Of a DNA stretch of 47,298 nucleotides, positions 25,368 through 33,543 are shown in pieces; the stretch's first letter is position 1, and each line of letters begins with the position of its first letter. The notes under the pieces are model-generated. The model was not told the origin of the DNA, ran no database searches, and saw only the letters and a program-made list of their open reading frames with translations. The DNA lies in assembly GCA_026991755.1 (NCBI GenBank), contig JALXAX010000142.1, positions 1-47,298 on the forward strand, given 5' to 3'. This stretch comes from Thiotrichaceae bacterium (lineage in GTDB: Bacteria; Pseudomonadota; Gammaproteobacteria; Thiotrichales; Thiotrichaceae). A program made the translations under genes and the position numbers.

Positions 25368-25497
25368 GAGACCTTTGCACGAAAGATATGACGGATATAG
25401 CAAGCTTAATAATTGAGTTGACCGTTTTGATAAAACGGCAAGCTCACTAAAAAATGGCTTGAATTTTTCTCTCGCCATCCTTTCATGCAAAGGTCTC
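25368..25497. mobile_element. 130-bp miniature element (GAGACC family) between yggS and proC
   Basis: Termini GAGACCTTTGCACGA (25368-25382) and TCATGCAAAGGTCTC (25483-25497) are inverted with one mismatch. The first 97 nt match 32758-32854 at 96 positions. An internal hairpin CCGTTTT-GAT-AAAACGG lies at 25422-25438. It fills nearly the whole gap: 3 nt after the yggS stop and 14 nt before the proC ATG. No coding potential; it depends on a transposase elsewhere. Confidence 0.8.
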
Positions 25498-25511
25498 AAA
25501 AAGGATTATAT

Positions 25512-26324
25512 ATGAGCAAAATACTAACCTTCATAGGTGCAGGTAATATGTCACGCAGCTTGATAGCGGGACTTATTCAAGATAAAACCACTTTTGAGCT
25601 TCGTGTATCAGACCCAGATGAACACCAGCTTGATACTATTAAATCAAACTGGCCAGTGGTAACGACGTTTACTGACAATCGTCAGGCCTGTAAAGACAGT
25701 AGTATTGTGGTGATTGCCGTTAAGCCACAGATTCTCCCCATGGTTTGTGAAGCACTTAACGGAACGTTCTCAGCCAACAAGCCTTTGATTATTTCAATTG
25801 CTGCGGGCGTGCGAGAAGCTACTATTAATCATGCTTTAGGGGGTAGTTTCCCTATCGTAAGATGTATGCCGAATACCCCAGCTCTAGTTCAGGCAGGTGC
25901 AACGGGGTTATATGCTAATGAGCTGGTAAATGAAGAGCAGCATAGTGAAGCTGAAGCTATTTTGCGTGCTGTTGGTATTACACTATGGTTTGAAGGTGAG
26001 GAGCAGCTGGACACCGTAACAGCGGTTTCTGGAAGCGGCCCAGCTTATTTTTTCTTGGTCATGGAGGCCATGCAAAAATCTGCACAAAGCCTTGGGCTCA
26101 ATAAAGAAGAAGCCCGATTATTAGTCTTGCAAACTGCTATGGGAGCCTCCAAACTAGCGCTCGAAAGTGAGGATGATGCAGCAACGCTTCGAGAAAGAGT
26201 GACCTCTAAAGGTGGTACGACAGAAGCTGCATTAAAAGTACTGAACGAGGGTGGCTTGAGTGATTTATTTCACCAAGCATTGAGTGCAGCCGAAGAGCGT
26301 TCGAAAGAATTGGCACAAACCTAA
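25512..26324 (+). CDS. proC: Pyrroline-5-carboxylate reductase
   Basis: Last step of proline synthesis: reduces pyrroline-5-carboxylate with NAD(P)H. 270 residues, normal length. The Rossmann motif FIGAGNMSRSLIAGL lies near 7-21, RCMPNTPA near 120 and the dimer/substrate block VSGSGPAYFFLVMEAM near 175. Start ATG 25512 is 6 nt after AAGGA. An upstream in-frame ATG at 25485 lies inside the mobile element terminus and is rejected. Between yggS and yggT as in most proteobacteria. Confidence 0.95.
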   Translation: MSKILTFIGAGNMSRSLIAGLIQDKTTFELRVSDPDEHQLDTIKSNWPVVTTFTDNRQACKDSSIVVIAVKPQILPMVCEALNGTFSANKPLIISIAAGVREATINHALGGSFPIVRCMPNTPALVQAGATGLYANELVNEEQHSEAEAILRAVGITLWFEGEEQLDTVTAVSGSGPAYFFLVMEAMQKSAQSLGLNKEEARLLVLQTAMGASKLALESEDDAATLRERVTSKGGTTEAALKVLNEGGLSDLFHQALSAAEERSKELAQT

Positions 26325-26356
26325 GGAATCTGAACAACTCATGAGCTTCCTTAAGG

Positions 26357-26387
26357 CCTGAATCTGTGACTTCAATACGGATTCAGG
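26357..26387. repeat. 31-nt hairpin repeat, copy 2 (after proC)
   Basis: The arms CCTGAATC and GATTCAGG form a perfect 8-bp stem. It closely matches 21032-21062, including the internal CTTCAAT. Both copies lie shortly past a stop codon. Confidence 0.55.
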
Positions 26388-26402
26388 TAACACTTATTGA
26401 TC

Positions 26403-26426
26403 GAGACTTGCACATGCAAAGGTCTC
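26403..26426. mobile_element. Collapsed terminus-to-terminus remnant upstream of yggT
   Basis: GAGACTTGCA, two bases, then TGCAAAGGTCTC form an imperfect palindrome of the GAGACC family termini with no interior. It lies 37 nt before the yggT start and resembles 12257-12276. It could be an internal-deletion product or an excision scar. Confidence 0.6.
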
Positions 26427-26463
26427 AAATACTGTAAACCAGAAATAAAAGGAGAGACTCTAC

Positions 26464-27012
26464 ATGTCTGCACTACAAGAAATACTCGTATTTCTCATTG
26501 ATACCTTATTCAATTTATACATTTCGTTTCTAGTTATACGCATGTTACTAGGTCTTGCCCGTGCGGACTTTTATAATCCTATTTCACAGTTTTTAGTTAA
26601 AATTACTAACCCTGTTATCAAGCCCTTGCGCCGATTCGTTCCTGCCCTTGGAAAAATTGATACGGCAACCATTGTCGCTATTATTGGTTTAAAGGTTGTC
26701 GAATTATTTTTGCTTTCGGCGGTTACGGGCGGCAACTTCTCAGGGAGCTTTATCCCCTTCGTTATCGGTGGGCTGCTTGAAATGATCGTATGGGTTTATA
26801 TTATTGCCATTATTATTCAAGTGGTTGTTAGCTGGCTCGGCAATACACATGGCAACCCGGTTATACCCTTGATTAACAGCTTAACAGAGCCACTTGTAAG
26901 GCCTGTTCGCAAAGTTATCCCGCCTATTGCAATGATAGACTTGTCACCCATGGTTGTTATTATTTTATTGCAAGTGGGGCTTATTCTAATTCGGTCTGTA
27001 TTTGGTTTGTGA
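26464..27012 (+). CDS. yggT: YggT family integral membrane protein
   Basis: 182-residue inner-membrane protein made of two YggT repeats. Each repeat has a hydrophobic helix and a P-L-R loop: NPVIKPLRRFVPALGKID (about 50-67) and EPLVRPVRKVIPPIAMIDLS (about 140-160). A good AAAGGAG site lies at about 26448. YggT proteins have been linked to osmotic tolerance and, in other bacteria, to cell-envelope organisation; the mechanism is unknown. Third gene of yggS-proC-yggT. Confidence 0.92.
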   Translation: MSALQEILVFLIDTLFNLYISFLVIRMLLGLARADFYNPISQFLVKITNPVIKPLRRFVPALGKIDTATIVAIIGLKVVELFLLSAVTGGNFSGSFIPFVIGGLLEMIVWVYIIAIIIQVVVSWLGNTHGNPVIPLINSLTEPLVRPVRKVIPPIAMIDLSPMVVIILLQVGLILIRSVFGL

Positions 27013-27252
27013 TATTGAGACAAGCTCCCAGAAACACAATGATATGACTTATCAAAAGCAGGGATGCGCTTGTTAATAGGAACCTCTAAACAAGTCTTGA
27101 GCAGTTTTCTCGACGCTTAAATTGCCTATTTTTTTAAGGAAAACTGAACAATTTCATCTATCGGGAAATTCCACCCGACTTATTCAGATACAAGAGCTTC
27201 CTATAGGGACGTGCGACTTCAGTCGCGCCAATCAAGCAAAATTAGTCACTCT

Positions 27253-27729
27253 TTACGAAGACCATTCAATAGTCACTTGTCGACGACCCCATTTAAAGGC
27301 TTCTCGTTTATCAAGGCCTTTATAGATGTCTATCTTTCTTTTCCAACGCTTATTCATTTTATCTAACACAATATAGTGTCCAGGCTGACCATGAATTTTC
27401 ACTTTGCTGCCACGTTCTAACCCATATTTTTCTAATAAATCACGCGAAACAGCTATTACCTTCATGCCTGGCTTTAATTTATCTCCCCATGCTGCAATAT
27501 TGGGGGTGCTATCGGTTTGCCCGACGTGTGAAGTGTAAGCGGTAGCCGTTACTGCTAGCATCCGTTTGGTGACAGGCTTGTGATAAACCACGTTGGTTGT
27601 TTTTTGTTGATTTAGAATAGAATAAAGTAAGTGATCAGAAATACCCTCTAGCATTTGTCCGCTTGCCGTTCCCGCGAAAATTAATGTGAGTGATAGAAGG
27701 CCGATGTTTTTATACGCTGATATATTCAT
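27253..27729 (-). CDS. Secreted 3D-domain protein (double-psi beta-barrel)
   Basis: 158 residues with an N-terminal signal peptide (about 1-24). The C-terminal 3D domain starts at VTATAYTS (near 60). The three acidic residues that give the domain its name are visible: Asp73 in GQTDSTPN, Asp123 in YIVLDKMN and Asp134 in KRKIDIY. This is the fold of MltA, Rpf and related enzymes that cleave peptidoglycan, so a periplasmic wall-acting role is likely. No fused LysM or SH3 domain is present. Convergent with yggT, divergent from gcvT. Confidence 0.82.
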   Translation of the reverse strand: MNISAYKNIGLLSLTLIFAGTASGQMLEGISDHLLYSILNQQKTTNVVYHKPVTKRMLAVTATAYTSHVGQTDSTPNIAAWGDKLKPGMKVIAVSRDLLEKYGLERGSKVKIHGQPGHYIVLDKMNKRWKRKIDIYKGLDKREAFKWGRRQVTIEWSS

Positions 27730-27925
27730 AATAATATGTGGACTGATTCAGTGTTTTATAAAATAAGAATATTAGCACTTAGTAATATGCTTATACCATG
27801 TTAATTTTTGACCACTTGACGAGCGGCTTGATGTTTCTGATAAAATGCTTCTATTGTTAAGGGCTTACAAATTCATAGTGTTTAAAGCAAAGCTTAGGTA
27901 TAGTATTCAGCTTCAATTAATCCAT

Positions 27926-28128
27926 GCAGGAGAAACTTCGTATAGCTTTTCATGAAGGCTTTAAAACGAAGTACCGAAGGCGCAAACCGTCCAGAAACGC
28001 TCAGGTAAATAGGACTGTATGGCCAATAATTGACTCTGGAGAGTGATACATTCGTATCCACCGAAGGGTAGTAACCTAGCTTGATTGCTTAATCAGCTGG
28101 GGAATCTCTCAGGTTTCAGGACAGAGGG
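27926..28128 (+). ncRNA. Tandem glycine riboswitch upstream of gcvT
   Basis: Two consecutive aptamers are recognisable. The first (about 27926-28027) has GGAGAAAC, ACCGAAGGCGCAAACC, CGCTCAGG and AGGACTG. The second (about 28032-28128) has TGGAGAGTG, CACCGAAGGG, TCTCTCAGG and AGGACAGAGGG. A terminator follows directly. Established for this class: glycine binding allows read-through and turns on the glycine cleavage genes. It lies 64 nt upstream of the gcvT ATG. Confidence 0.93.
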
Positions 28129-28129
28129 A

Positions 28130-28167
28130 CGGCACGCATTTATGTAAAAATGTGCCGCCTTTTGTTT
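28130..28167 (+). terminator. Expression-platform terminator of the glycine riboswitch
   Basis: CGGCACGCATTT (28130-28141) pairs with AAATGTGCCG (28148-28157), with one bulged base. A T-rich tract (28160-28167) follows. It begins 2 nt after the second aptamer, placing it to compete with P1 closure. Confidence 0.85.
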
Positions 28168-28191
28168 GTACGAAACTGATAGAGAGAAGCT

Positions 28192-29310
28192 ATGTCCGAT
28201 AAAAATACTGATCCACAGCGTACTGCCTTGTACGATAAACACATCGAAGCAGGTGGCAAAATCGTTGACTTTGCTGGTTGGGAAATGTCGATCAATTATG
28301 GCTCGCAAGTCGAAGAACATCATCAGGTTAGAAATGACGCGGGCATGTTTGATGTGTCCCATATGGTGGTTCTGGACTTTAAAGGTAAGGACGTTAAAAG
28401 CTTCCTGCGCCATCTTTTGGCTAACAATATTGATAAGCTGAAAGACTCTGGCAAAGCGCTCTATAGCTGTATGCTCAATGAAAACAGCGGTGTGATTGAT
28501 GATTTGATTGTTTATTATCTGTCTGATGAATTCTATCGTATGGTCATTAATGCGGCGACTCGTGAAAACGATTTGGCGTGGATTACCCAGCAAATGGATG
28601 CCTTCGAAGTTGACCTTACCGAGCGTACCGACCTATCGATGATTGCTGTTCAAGGTCCTAATGCCAGAGAAAAAGCACTCTCACTACTTGATAAGGCAAC
28701 AGCAGAAAAAGTGGCTGAATTAAAACCCTTCTTTGGCTTACCGCTAGAGGGTGGGCGTTTTTATGCTCGCACAGGTTACACAGGTGAAGATGGCTTTGAG
28801 ATAATGATCTCGAATGAAGAAGCGCCTGAATTATGGGATGCTTTAATAAAAGCAGGTGTTAAACCCATCGGCTTGGGCGCTCGTGATACCCTGCGTTTAG
28901 AAGCAGGAATGAACTTATACGGTACGGATATGGATACCAGTACCTCGCCACTGGTTTCGGGCTTAACGTGGACCATTGCATTATCCCCAGAAGACAGAGA
29001 CTTCTTGGGTCGTAAAGTACTCGAAGATGATAAGCTGGCGGGCGTTAAAGAAAAGTTTGTGGGACTAGTTTTGGAAGACCGAGGCGTATTGCGCAGTCAC
29101 CAAAAAGTCATCACAGAAAGTGGCGAAGGCACTATTACTAGTGGTACTTTCTCACCTACCCTTAAAAAAGCCATTGCTCTAGCGCGTGTCCCAGCGGGGA
29201 CAGGTCTAGGTGAGCAATGTCATGTTGAAATTCGCGGCAAAAAACTAGCGGCTAAAGTCGTTAAGCCTGTTTTTGTTCGTAACGGAAAATCATGTTTGGA
29301 GAACACATAA
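28192..29310 (+). CDS. gcvT: Glycine cleavage system T protein (aminomethyltransferase)
   Basis: Transfers the methylene group from the aminomethyl arm of GcvH to tetrahydrofolate and releases ammonia. 372 residues, normal. The opening [20 protein letters not shown] (about 13-32), the [12 protein letters not shown] block near 47 and [10 protein letters not shown] near 195 are characteristic of GcvT. GAGAGAAG precedes the ATG. The stop TAA overlaps the gcvH start (TAATG). Confidence 0.96.
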   Translation: MSDKNTDPQRTALYDKHIEAGGKIVDFAGWEMSINYGSQVEEHHQVRNDAGMFDVSHMVVLDFKGKDVKSFLRHLLANNIDKLKDSGKALYSCMLNENSGVIDDLIVYYLSDEFYRMVINAATRENDLAWITQQMDAFEVDLTERTDLSMIAVQGPNAREKALSLLDKATAEKVAELKPFFGLPLEGGRFYARTGYTGEDGFEIMISNEEAPELWDALIKAGVKPIGLGARDTLRLEAGMNLYGTDMDTSTSPLVSGLTWTIALSPEDRDFLGRKVLEDDKLAGVKEKFVGLVLEDRGVLRSHQKVITESGEGTITSGTFSPTLKKAIALARVPAGTGLGEQCHVEIRGKKLAAKVVKPVFVRNGKSCLENT

Positions 29311-29699
29311 TGAGTGAAATATTAGACGATCGTAAATACACAAAATCCCACGAATGGGTTCTTGATAACGGTGATGGAACGGTCAACATTGGCATTTCTG
29401 ACCACGCGCAAGAGCTACTAGGCGACATCGTTTATGTAGAGTTACCTGAAATGGATGCTGAGTTTGGTGCTGAAGATGCCGTAGGTGTGGTGGAGTCAGT
29501 AAAAGCAGCGTCAGATATTTACGCCCCCGTTCCTGGCACGGTTGTAGCGGTTAATGAAGCATTAGATGACGCACCAGAAACAGTCAATAGCGACCCATTT
29601 GGAGAAGGCTGGATTTATACTTTAAAGCTAGATTCTGCTGATGACTTAGATGAGCTAATGGATGCAGATGCATACCAAACTGAAGTAGCTGACGATTAA
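29310..29699 (+). CDS. gcvH: Glycine cleavage system H protein (lipoyl carrier)
   Basis: Lipoylated shuttle protein of 129 residues carrying the aminomethyl group between GcvP, GcvT and the L protein. The lipoyl lysine is in VVESVKAASDIYAPV (Lys65). YTKSHEWV near the N-terminus and GISDHAQELLGDIVYVELP are standard. ATG 29310 overlaps the gcvT stop by 1 nt; an earlier in-frame ATG (29292) lies inside gcvT and is not needed. Confidence 0.96.
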   Translation: MSEILDDRKYTKSHEWVLDNGDGTVNIGISDHAQELLGDIVYVELPEMDAEFGAEDAVGVVESVKAASDIYAPVPGTVVAVNEALDDAPETVNSDPFGEGWIYTLKLDSADDLDELMDADAYQTEVADD

Positions 29700-29716
29700 T
29701 TAGAAGTTGGCGTAAT

Positions 29717-29731
29717 CCTAGAATCCTCAGT
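29717..29731. repeat. Solo terminus-like motif CCTAGAATCCTCAGT
   Basis: Resembles one end of the 273-bp element (CCTAAAATCCTCAGTTA) and the bounds of 11759-11859. No matching second end was found nearby. It may be a remnant. Confidence 0.3.
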
Positions 29732-29734
29732 AAA

Positions 29735-29782
29735 GTAGGTCGGATAAAACCCATTGTAGGATGCGTTCCTTATCCGACCTAC
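29735..29782. repeat. REP-like hairpin between gcvH and gcvP
   Basis: Perfect 13-bp arms GTAGGTCGGATAA (29735-29747) and TTATCCGACCTAC (29770-29782) with a 22-nt loop. The GTAGGTCGGATAA type is a common dispersed REP motif in gammaproteobacteria (recalled). It separates gcvTH from gcvP and may lower or modulate read-through. Confidence 0.75.
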
Positions 29783-29868
29783 AGCTGAAGCGCTTTTCTA
29801 AATTCCCTATAAAAACAACCCGTGAAGCACATAGCGTTACGGGTTCATTGACCTGCCAGTAATAAATC

Positions 29869-32781
29869 ATGAACCATCAATCACTTAAAACCCTGCAACA
29901 AACCGAAGATTTTATCGCCCGTCACATCGGCCCCAACGCGGCTGAAACACAGGAAATGCTGGATACCTTAGGTAGCAAAACACTAGATGAGTTAATGGAT
30001 AAAACCATTCCCGCCAGCATTCGTGAAAAAGCCCCGCTAAACCTACCTGAAAGCACAACAGAACAACAAGCGCTTAGTTATCTCAAACAACTGGCTAATC
30101 AGAACACCGTTAATAAATCTTATATCGGCATGGGTTACTACGACACCATAGTCCCCCCTGTTATTTTAAGAAATGTGCTAGAAAACCCAGGTTGGTACAC
30201 GGCTTACACGCCCTATCAGCCAGAAATTTCCCAAGGTCGATTAGAAGCACTATTAAATTACCAGCAAATGGTCATGGATTTAACCGGCATGGAAATGGCG
30301 AATGCCTCAATGCTGGATGAGGCGACAGCGGCTGCCGAAGCGATGGCCTTATGTAGGCGCTCTAATCGTTTAAAAACCAATAAGTTTTTTGTGGATGAAA
30401 ATATCTTTCCGCAAACCCTGGATGTAGTCCAGACACGTGCAAAATACTTCGGTTTTGAGCTAATAATTGGCGACCCAGCTACCGAATTAGCAAGCCATGA
30501 AGTGTTCGGTGTCTTACTACAATACCCCGACCAGACAGGTGCAGTCAGAGAAGTCGAAAGCATCATCAAGCAAGCCCATGAGCAAAAAGCATTAGTCGCA
30601 GTAGCCTCTGATTTGATGGCGCTAGTACTGCTAAAATCACCCGGCGAAATGGATGCAGATATGGTAATCGGCACATCGCAACGCTTTGGTGTACCGATGG
30701 GTAACGGTGGCCCACATGCAGCTTTCTTTGCGGTTAGAGATAAATATAAACGTAGCATGCCAGGTCGAGTGATTGGTGTATCTATTGACAGCAAAGGCAA
30801 GCAAGCTTTGCGTATGGCAATGCAAACACGTGAGCAACATATCCGTCGTGACAAAGCGACTTCAAACATTTGTACAGCTCAAGCATTGCTTGCCAATATG
30901 GCTGGTTTTTATGCGACTTATCACGGTGCAGAAGGCTTAAAAACAATTGCGTCACGTATCCATCGTTTAACAACCATTCTTGCTGTGGGTCTAGAAAAAG
31001 CAGGCCTATCACTAGTCAATGATAGCTGGTTCGATACATTAACCGTGGAAACAGGTGATAACCAACAAGCCATTTACAAGCGCGCACTAGATGCGGGTGT
31101 GAACCTACGCCTTGTGGGTGTGGATAAGTTAGGTATTAGTCTTGATGAAACTAAAACTGCTGATGACCTCAGTGAGCTATTCACAATACTATTGGGCACT
31201 GATCACAAGCTGGATGTGAGTGAACTCGATAGTGCTATCGTAAGTCATCAGCAAACAGGTATTCCAACAGCCTGTGAGAGGGAAAGCGACTTCCTCACTC
31301 ACGACACCTTCAAACGCTATCATTCAGAAACAGAAATGATGCGTTACTTAAAGCAACTAGAAAATAAAGACCTGTCCTTAACTCACGCGATGATCCCACT
31401 AGGTTCATGCACCATGAAGTTAAACGCAGCGAGTGAGCTAATGCCCGTAAGCTGGGCTGAGTTCTCAACTATTCACCCATTTGCCCCTGCTGATCAAAGC
31501 AAAGGCTATCAATTGATGATTGATGAGCTAAATGAGTGGCTATGTGAAGTAACAGGCTACGACGCGGTTTCTATGCAACCTAACTCGGGTGCGCAAGGCG
31601 AGTATGCAGGGCTTGTAGCGATTAATCGCTATAACGAGAGTATCGGCGAAGGGCATCGTAATATTTGCCTCATCCCTAGCTCAGCTCATGGAACCAACCC
31701 CGCCTCTGCCGCAATGGCAAAGATGAAAATCATCATTGTTGAATGTGATGACAACGGCAATATTGATACAGAGGACTTACGCAACAAAGCCATCGAACAC
31801 AAAGAAAACCTTGCCTGTATCATGGTCACTTACCCTTCAACTCACGGTGTTTTTGAAGAAGACATCGTTGAAGTCTGTGAGATCATCCACGATAACGGTG
31901 GACAAGTTTATATGGATGGAGCGAATCTAAATGCGCAGGTCGGCTTATCCAAACCTGGCGCATTTGGCTCAGACGTATCACATCTTAACTTGCATAAAAC
32001 CTTTGCAATTCCTCACGGTGGCGGTGGCCCAGGCGTAGGCCCTATCGGGGTAAAATCACACTTAATTCCATTCCTTCCCGGTCACGCTGAGACAGATATC
32101 GACAATGCCGTTTTACCGAAAGGACAAAGTGCCGTATCAGCTGCTCCTTTTGGTAGTGCATCGATCTTACCGATCTCCTGGATGTATATGAAAATGCTAG
32201 GTCGTAAAGGCTTAACGGATTCATCACGCATGGCGATACTCTCGGCTAACTATATTACCGAACGTCTTGCGCCACATTATCCCATCTTGTATCGCGGTAA
32301 AAATGGCACAGTCGCACACGAATGTATTATCGATATTCGCCCTATCAAAAAGGATTCAGGAGTAACTGAAGAAGACATCGCTAAACGTTTGATGGACTAT
32401 GGATTCCATGCGCCTACCATGTCATTCCCCGTAGCAGGAACGCTGATGATAGAACCCACTGAATCAGAATCCAAATATGAACTAGATCGTTTTTGTGATG
32501 CGATGATCACAATTCGTGAAGAGATTACAAAAGTACAAAATGGAGAATGGACACTGGAAGACAATCCTTTAGTCAACGCACCTCATACACTGGTGGATAT
32601 TAGTCAAGAATGGACTCATCCTTATTCAATTGAAGAAGCTATTTTCCCTAAAGGAGTGATTCAAACGAGTAAGTATTGGCCTACTGTGAATCGTGTAGAC
32701 AATGTGTATGGTGATCGTAACCTTGTTTGTTCTTGTCCTTCTATTGATACTTATAGAGAGACCTTTGCACGAAAGAGATGA
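29869..32781 (+). CDS. gcvP: Glycine dehydrogenase (decarboxylating), P protein
   Basis: PLP enzyme that decarboxylates glycine and loads the aminomethyl group on GcvH. Single-chain form, 970 residues, with both the N- and C-half domains. The PLP lysine lies in [18 protein letters not shown] (Lys710). N-terminal [12 protein letters not shown] and YIGMGYYDT blocks are standard. The conserved ending [14 protein letters not shown] is followed by residues 964-970 (ETFARKR) and a TGA encoded by a mobile element terminus that starts exactly at codon 964. The natural C-terminus was therefore replaced, probably without loss of function. No strong ribosome binding site precedes ATG 29869; gcvP is 169 nt from gcvH, so it may be only partly under riboswitch control. 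Confidence 0.95.
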   Translation: MNHQSLKTLQQTEDFIARHIGPNAAETQEMLDTLGSKTLDELMDKTIPASIREKAPLNLPESTTEQQALSYLKQLANQNTVNKSYIGMGYYDTIVPPVILRNVLENPGWYTAYTPYQPEISQGRLEALLNYQQMVMDLTGMEMANASMLDEATAAAEAMALCRRSNRLKTNKFFVDENIFPQTLDVVQTRAKYFGFELIIGDPATELASHEVFGVLLQYPDQTGAVREVESIIKQAHEQKALVAVASDLMALVLLKSPGEMDADMVIGTSQRFGVPMGNGGPHAAFFAVRDKYKRSMPGRVIGVSIDSKGKQALRMAMQTREQHIRRDKATSNICTAQALLANMAGFYATYHGAEGLKTIASRIHRLTTILAVGLEKAGLSLVNDSWFDTLTVETGDNQQAIYKRALDAGVNLRLVGVDKLGISLDETKTADDLSELFTILLGTDHKLDVSELDSAIVSHQQTGIPTACERESDFLTHDTFKRYHSETEMMRYLKQLENKDLSLTHAMIPLGSCTMKLNAASELMPVSWAEFSTIHPFAPADQSKGYQLMIDELNEWLCEVTGYDAVSMQPNSGAQGEYAGLVAINRYNESIGEGHRNICLIPSSAHGTNPASAAMAKMKIIIVECDDNGNIDTEDLRNKAIEHKENLACIMVTYPSTHGVFEEDIVEVCEIIHDNGGQVYMDGANLNAQVGLSKPGAFGSDVSHLNLHKTFAIPHGGGGPGVGPIGVKSHLIPFLPGHAETDIDNAVLPKGQSAVSAAPFGSASILPISWMYMKMLGRKGLTDSSRMAILSANYITERLAPHYPILYRGKNGTVAHECIIDIRPIKKDSGVTEEDIAKRLMDYGFHAPTMSFPVAGTLMIEPTESESKYELDRFCDAMITIREEITKVQNGEWTLEDNPLVNAPHTLVDISQEWTHPYSIEEAIFPKGVIQTSKYWPTVNRVDNVYGDRNLVCSCPSIDTYRETFARKR

Positions 32782-33175
32782 CGGATATAGCAAGCTTAAT
32801 AATTGAGTTGACCGTTTTGATAAAACGGCAAGCTCACTAAAAAATGGCTTGAATCTCCTCTATTTCTGCTAAAAATTCGGCCAATAGCTCGGCTATTACC
32901 CTCTTTTTTAGCAAAAATTCATTTTGGATAAAAGCACGATAAAAAGAGATTTCATCTGAATTTAAGCCCAGCTTTTCAGCTTCTTTAAACATTTCAATCA
33001 CTTGTTTCTTTATTCTTGGTTCATATGCTTTATAGCGATATTTCTGCATAAATGTCTTGGTGATACACTCTTGGTTTTGACAACTATATTGCTGGACACC
33101 TGAGATACTTTTTCCTGCTTTCACAACTTGCTTGCTATTACACTTTGGGCAGGTTATTTGCTGATAACAACTCAT
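32758..33175. mobile_element. Composite mobile-element remnant fused to the gcvP 3' end
   Basis: Begins with terminus GAGACCTTTGCACGA (32758-32772), and 32758-32854 matches the 130-bp element at 25368 at 96 of 97 positions. It then continues into a minus-strand transposase-like frame. I find no matching right terminus before msbA, so the element is truncated or rearranged on that side. Confidence 0.7.
32837..33175 (-). pseudogene. Chimeric transposase fragment with an IS1 InsA-like zinc ribbon
   Basis: 112 residues. The N-terminal ~60 residues resemble the IS1-family InsA DNA-binding region: CPKCNSKQVVKAGKSISG, a second cysteine pair (YSCQNQEC), then TFMQKYRYKAYEPRIKKQVIEM. The expected InsA helix-turn-helix does not follow. 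Instead the tail reads LGLNSDEISFYRAFIQNE and KKRVIAELLAEFLAEIEEIQ, the latter shared with a frame in the element at 19568-19992. The middle motif faintly recalls the HsdR C-terminus (low confidence). There is no InsB or DDE domain, so it is not an active transposase. It may be a fusion of two mobile-gene fragments. Confidence 0.55.
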
Positions 33176-33543
33176 CGTACTAATCCATTAGTTTCAATGC
33201 TCTAAAATAGGATATTAATGTAGAGCTTCAAGTTTAACCCACTACCACTCATAGAAGGTTGGTCTGACGTTAGGAAGCCCAACAAACGATATGGCACTCA
33301 TGTTGGGGTTCGTTCCTCACCCACAACTACAGTTCCATATGAACATTTATTATTTTCATGGTGATATCTATAACTATGGCTGAGACATCTGGGTAATTAG
33401 GAAGTCATTTAATCCGTTTGCCTGTGCATACCCAAGCAACGCTACACCGAAAGGAATCCTGATGTTATGATGCGCAACGATTATAGGCACCTCTATTAAT
33501 AGAGATACCTATAAAAACAATTCATTAACTTCAGATAACACCT
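33176..33543. other. Gene-free spacer upstream of msbA with a REP-like block
   Basis: About 370 nt without a credible gene. At about 33270-33342 a GCCCAACA ... TGTTGGGG ... CACCCACAACTAC block resembles REP-type hairpins. A second short inverted motif lies near 33485-33513 (AGGCACCTCTATTAATAGAG, then ACCT). The msbA promoter should be in the right half. No further features seen. Confidence 0.45.

Noticed and set aside
25485-25511. Longer start for proC
   Set aside because: The ATG lies inside the element terminus; ATG 25512 has AAGGA at the right spacing and matches the family.
28093-28593. Frame antisense to the riboswitch and gcvT start
   Set aside because: It overlaps a well-supported riboswitch and gene; no independent support.
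30258-30869. 203-residue frame antisense to gcvP
   Set aside because: It is a codon-bias shadow of gcvP with no family resemblance.
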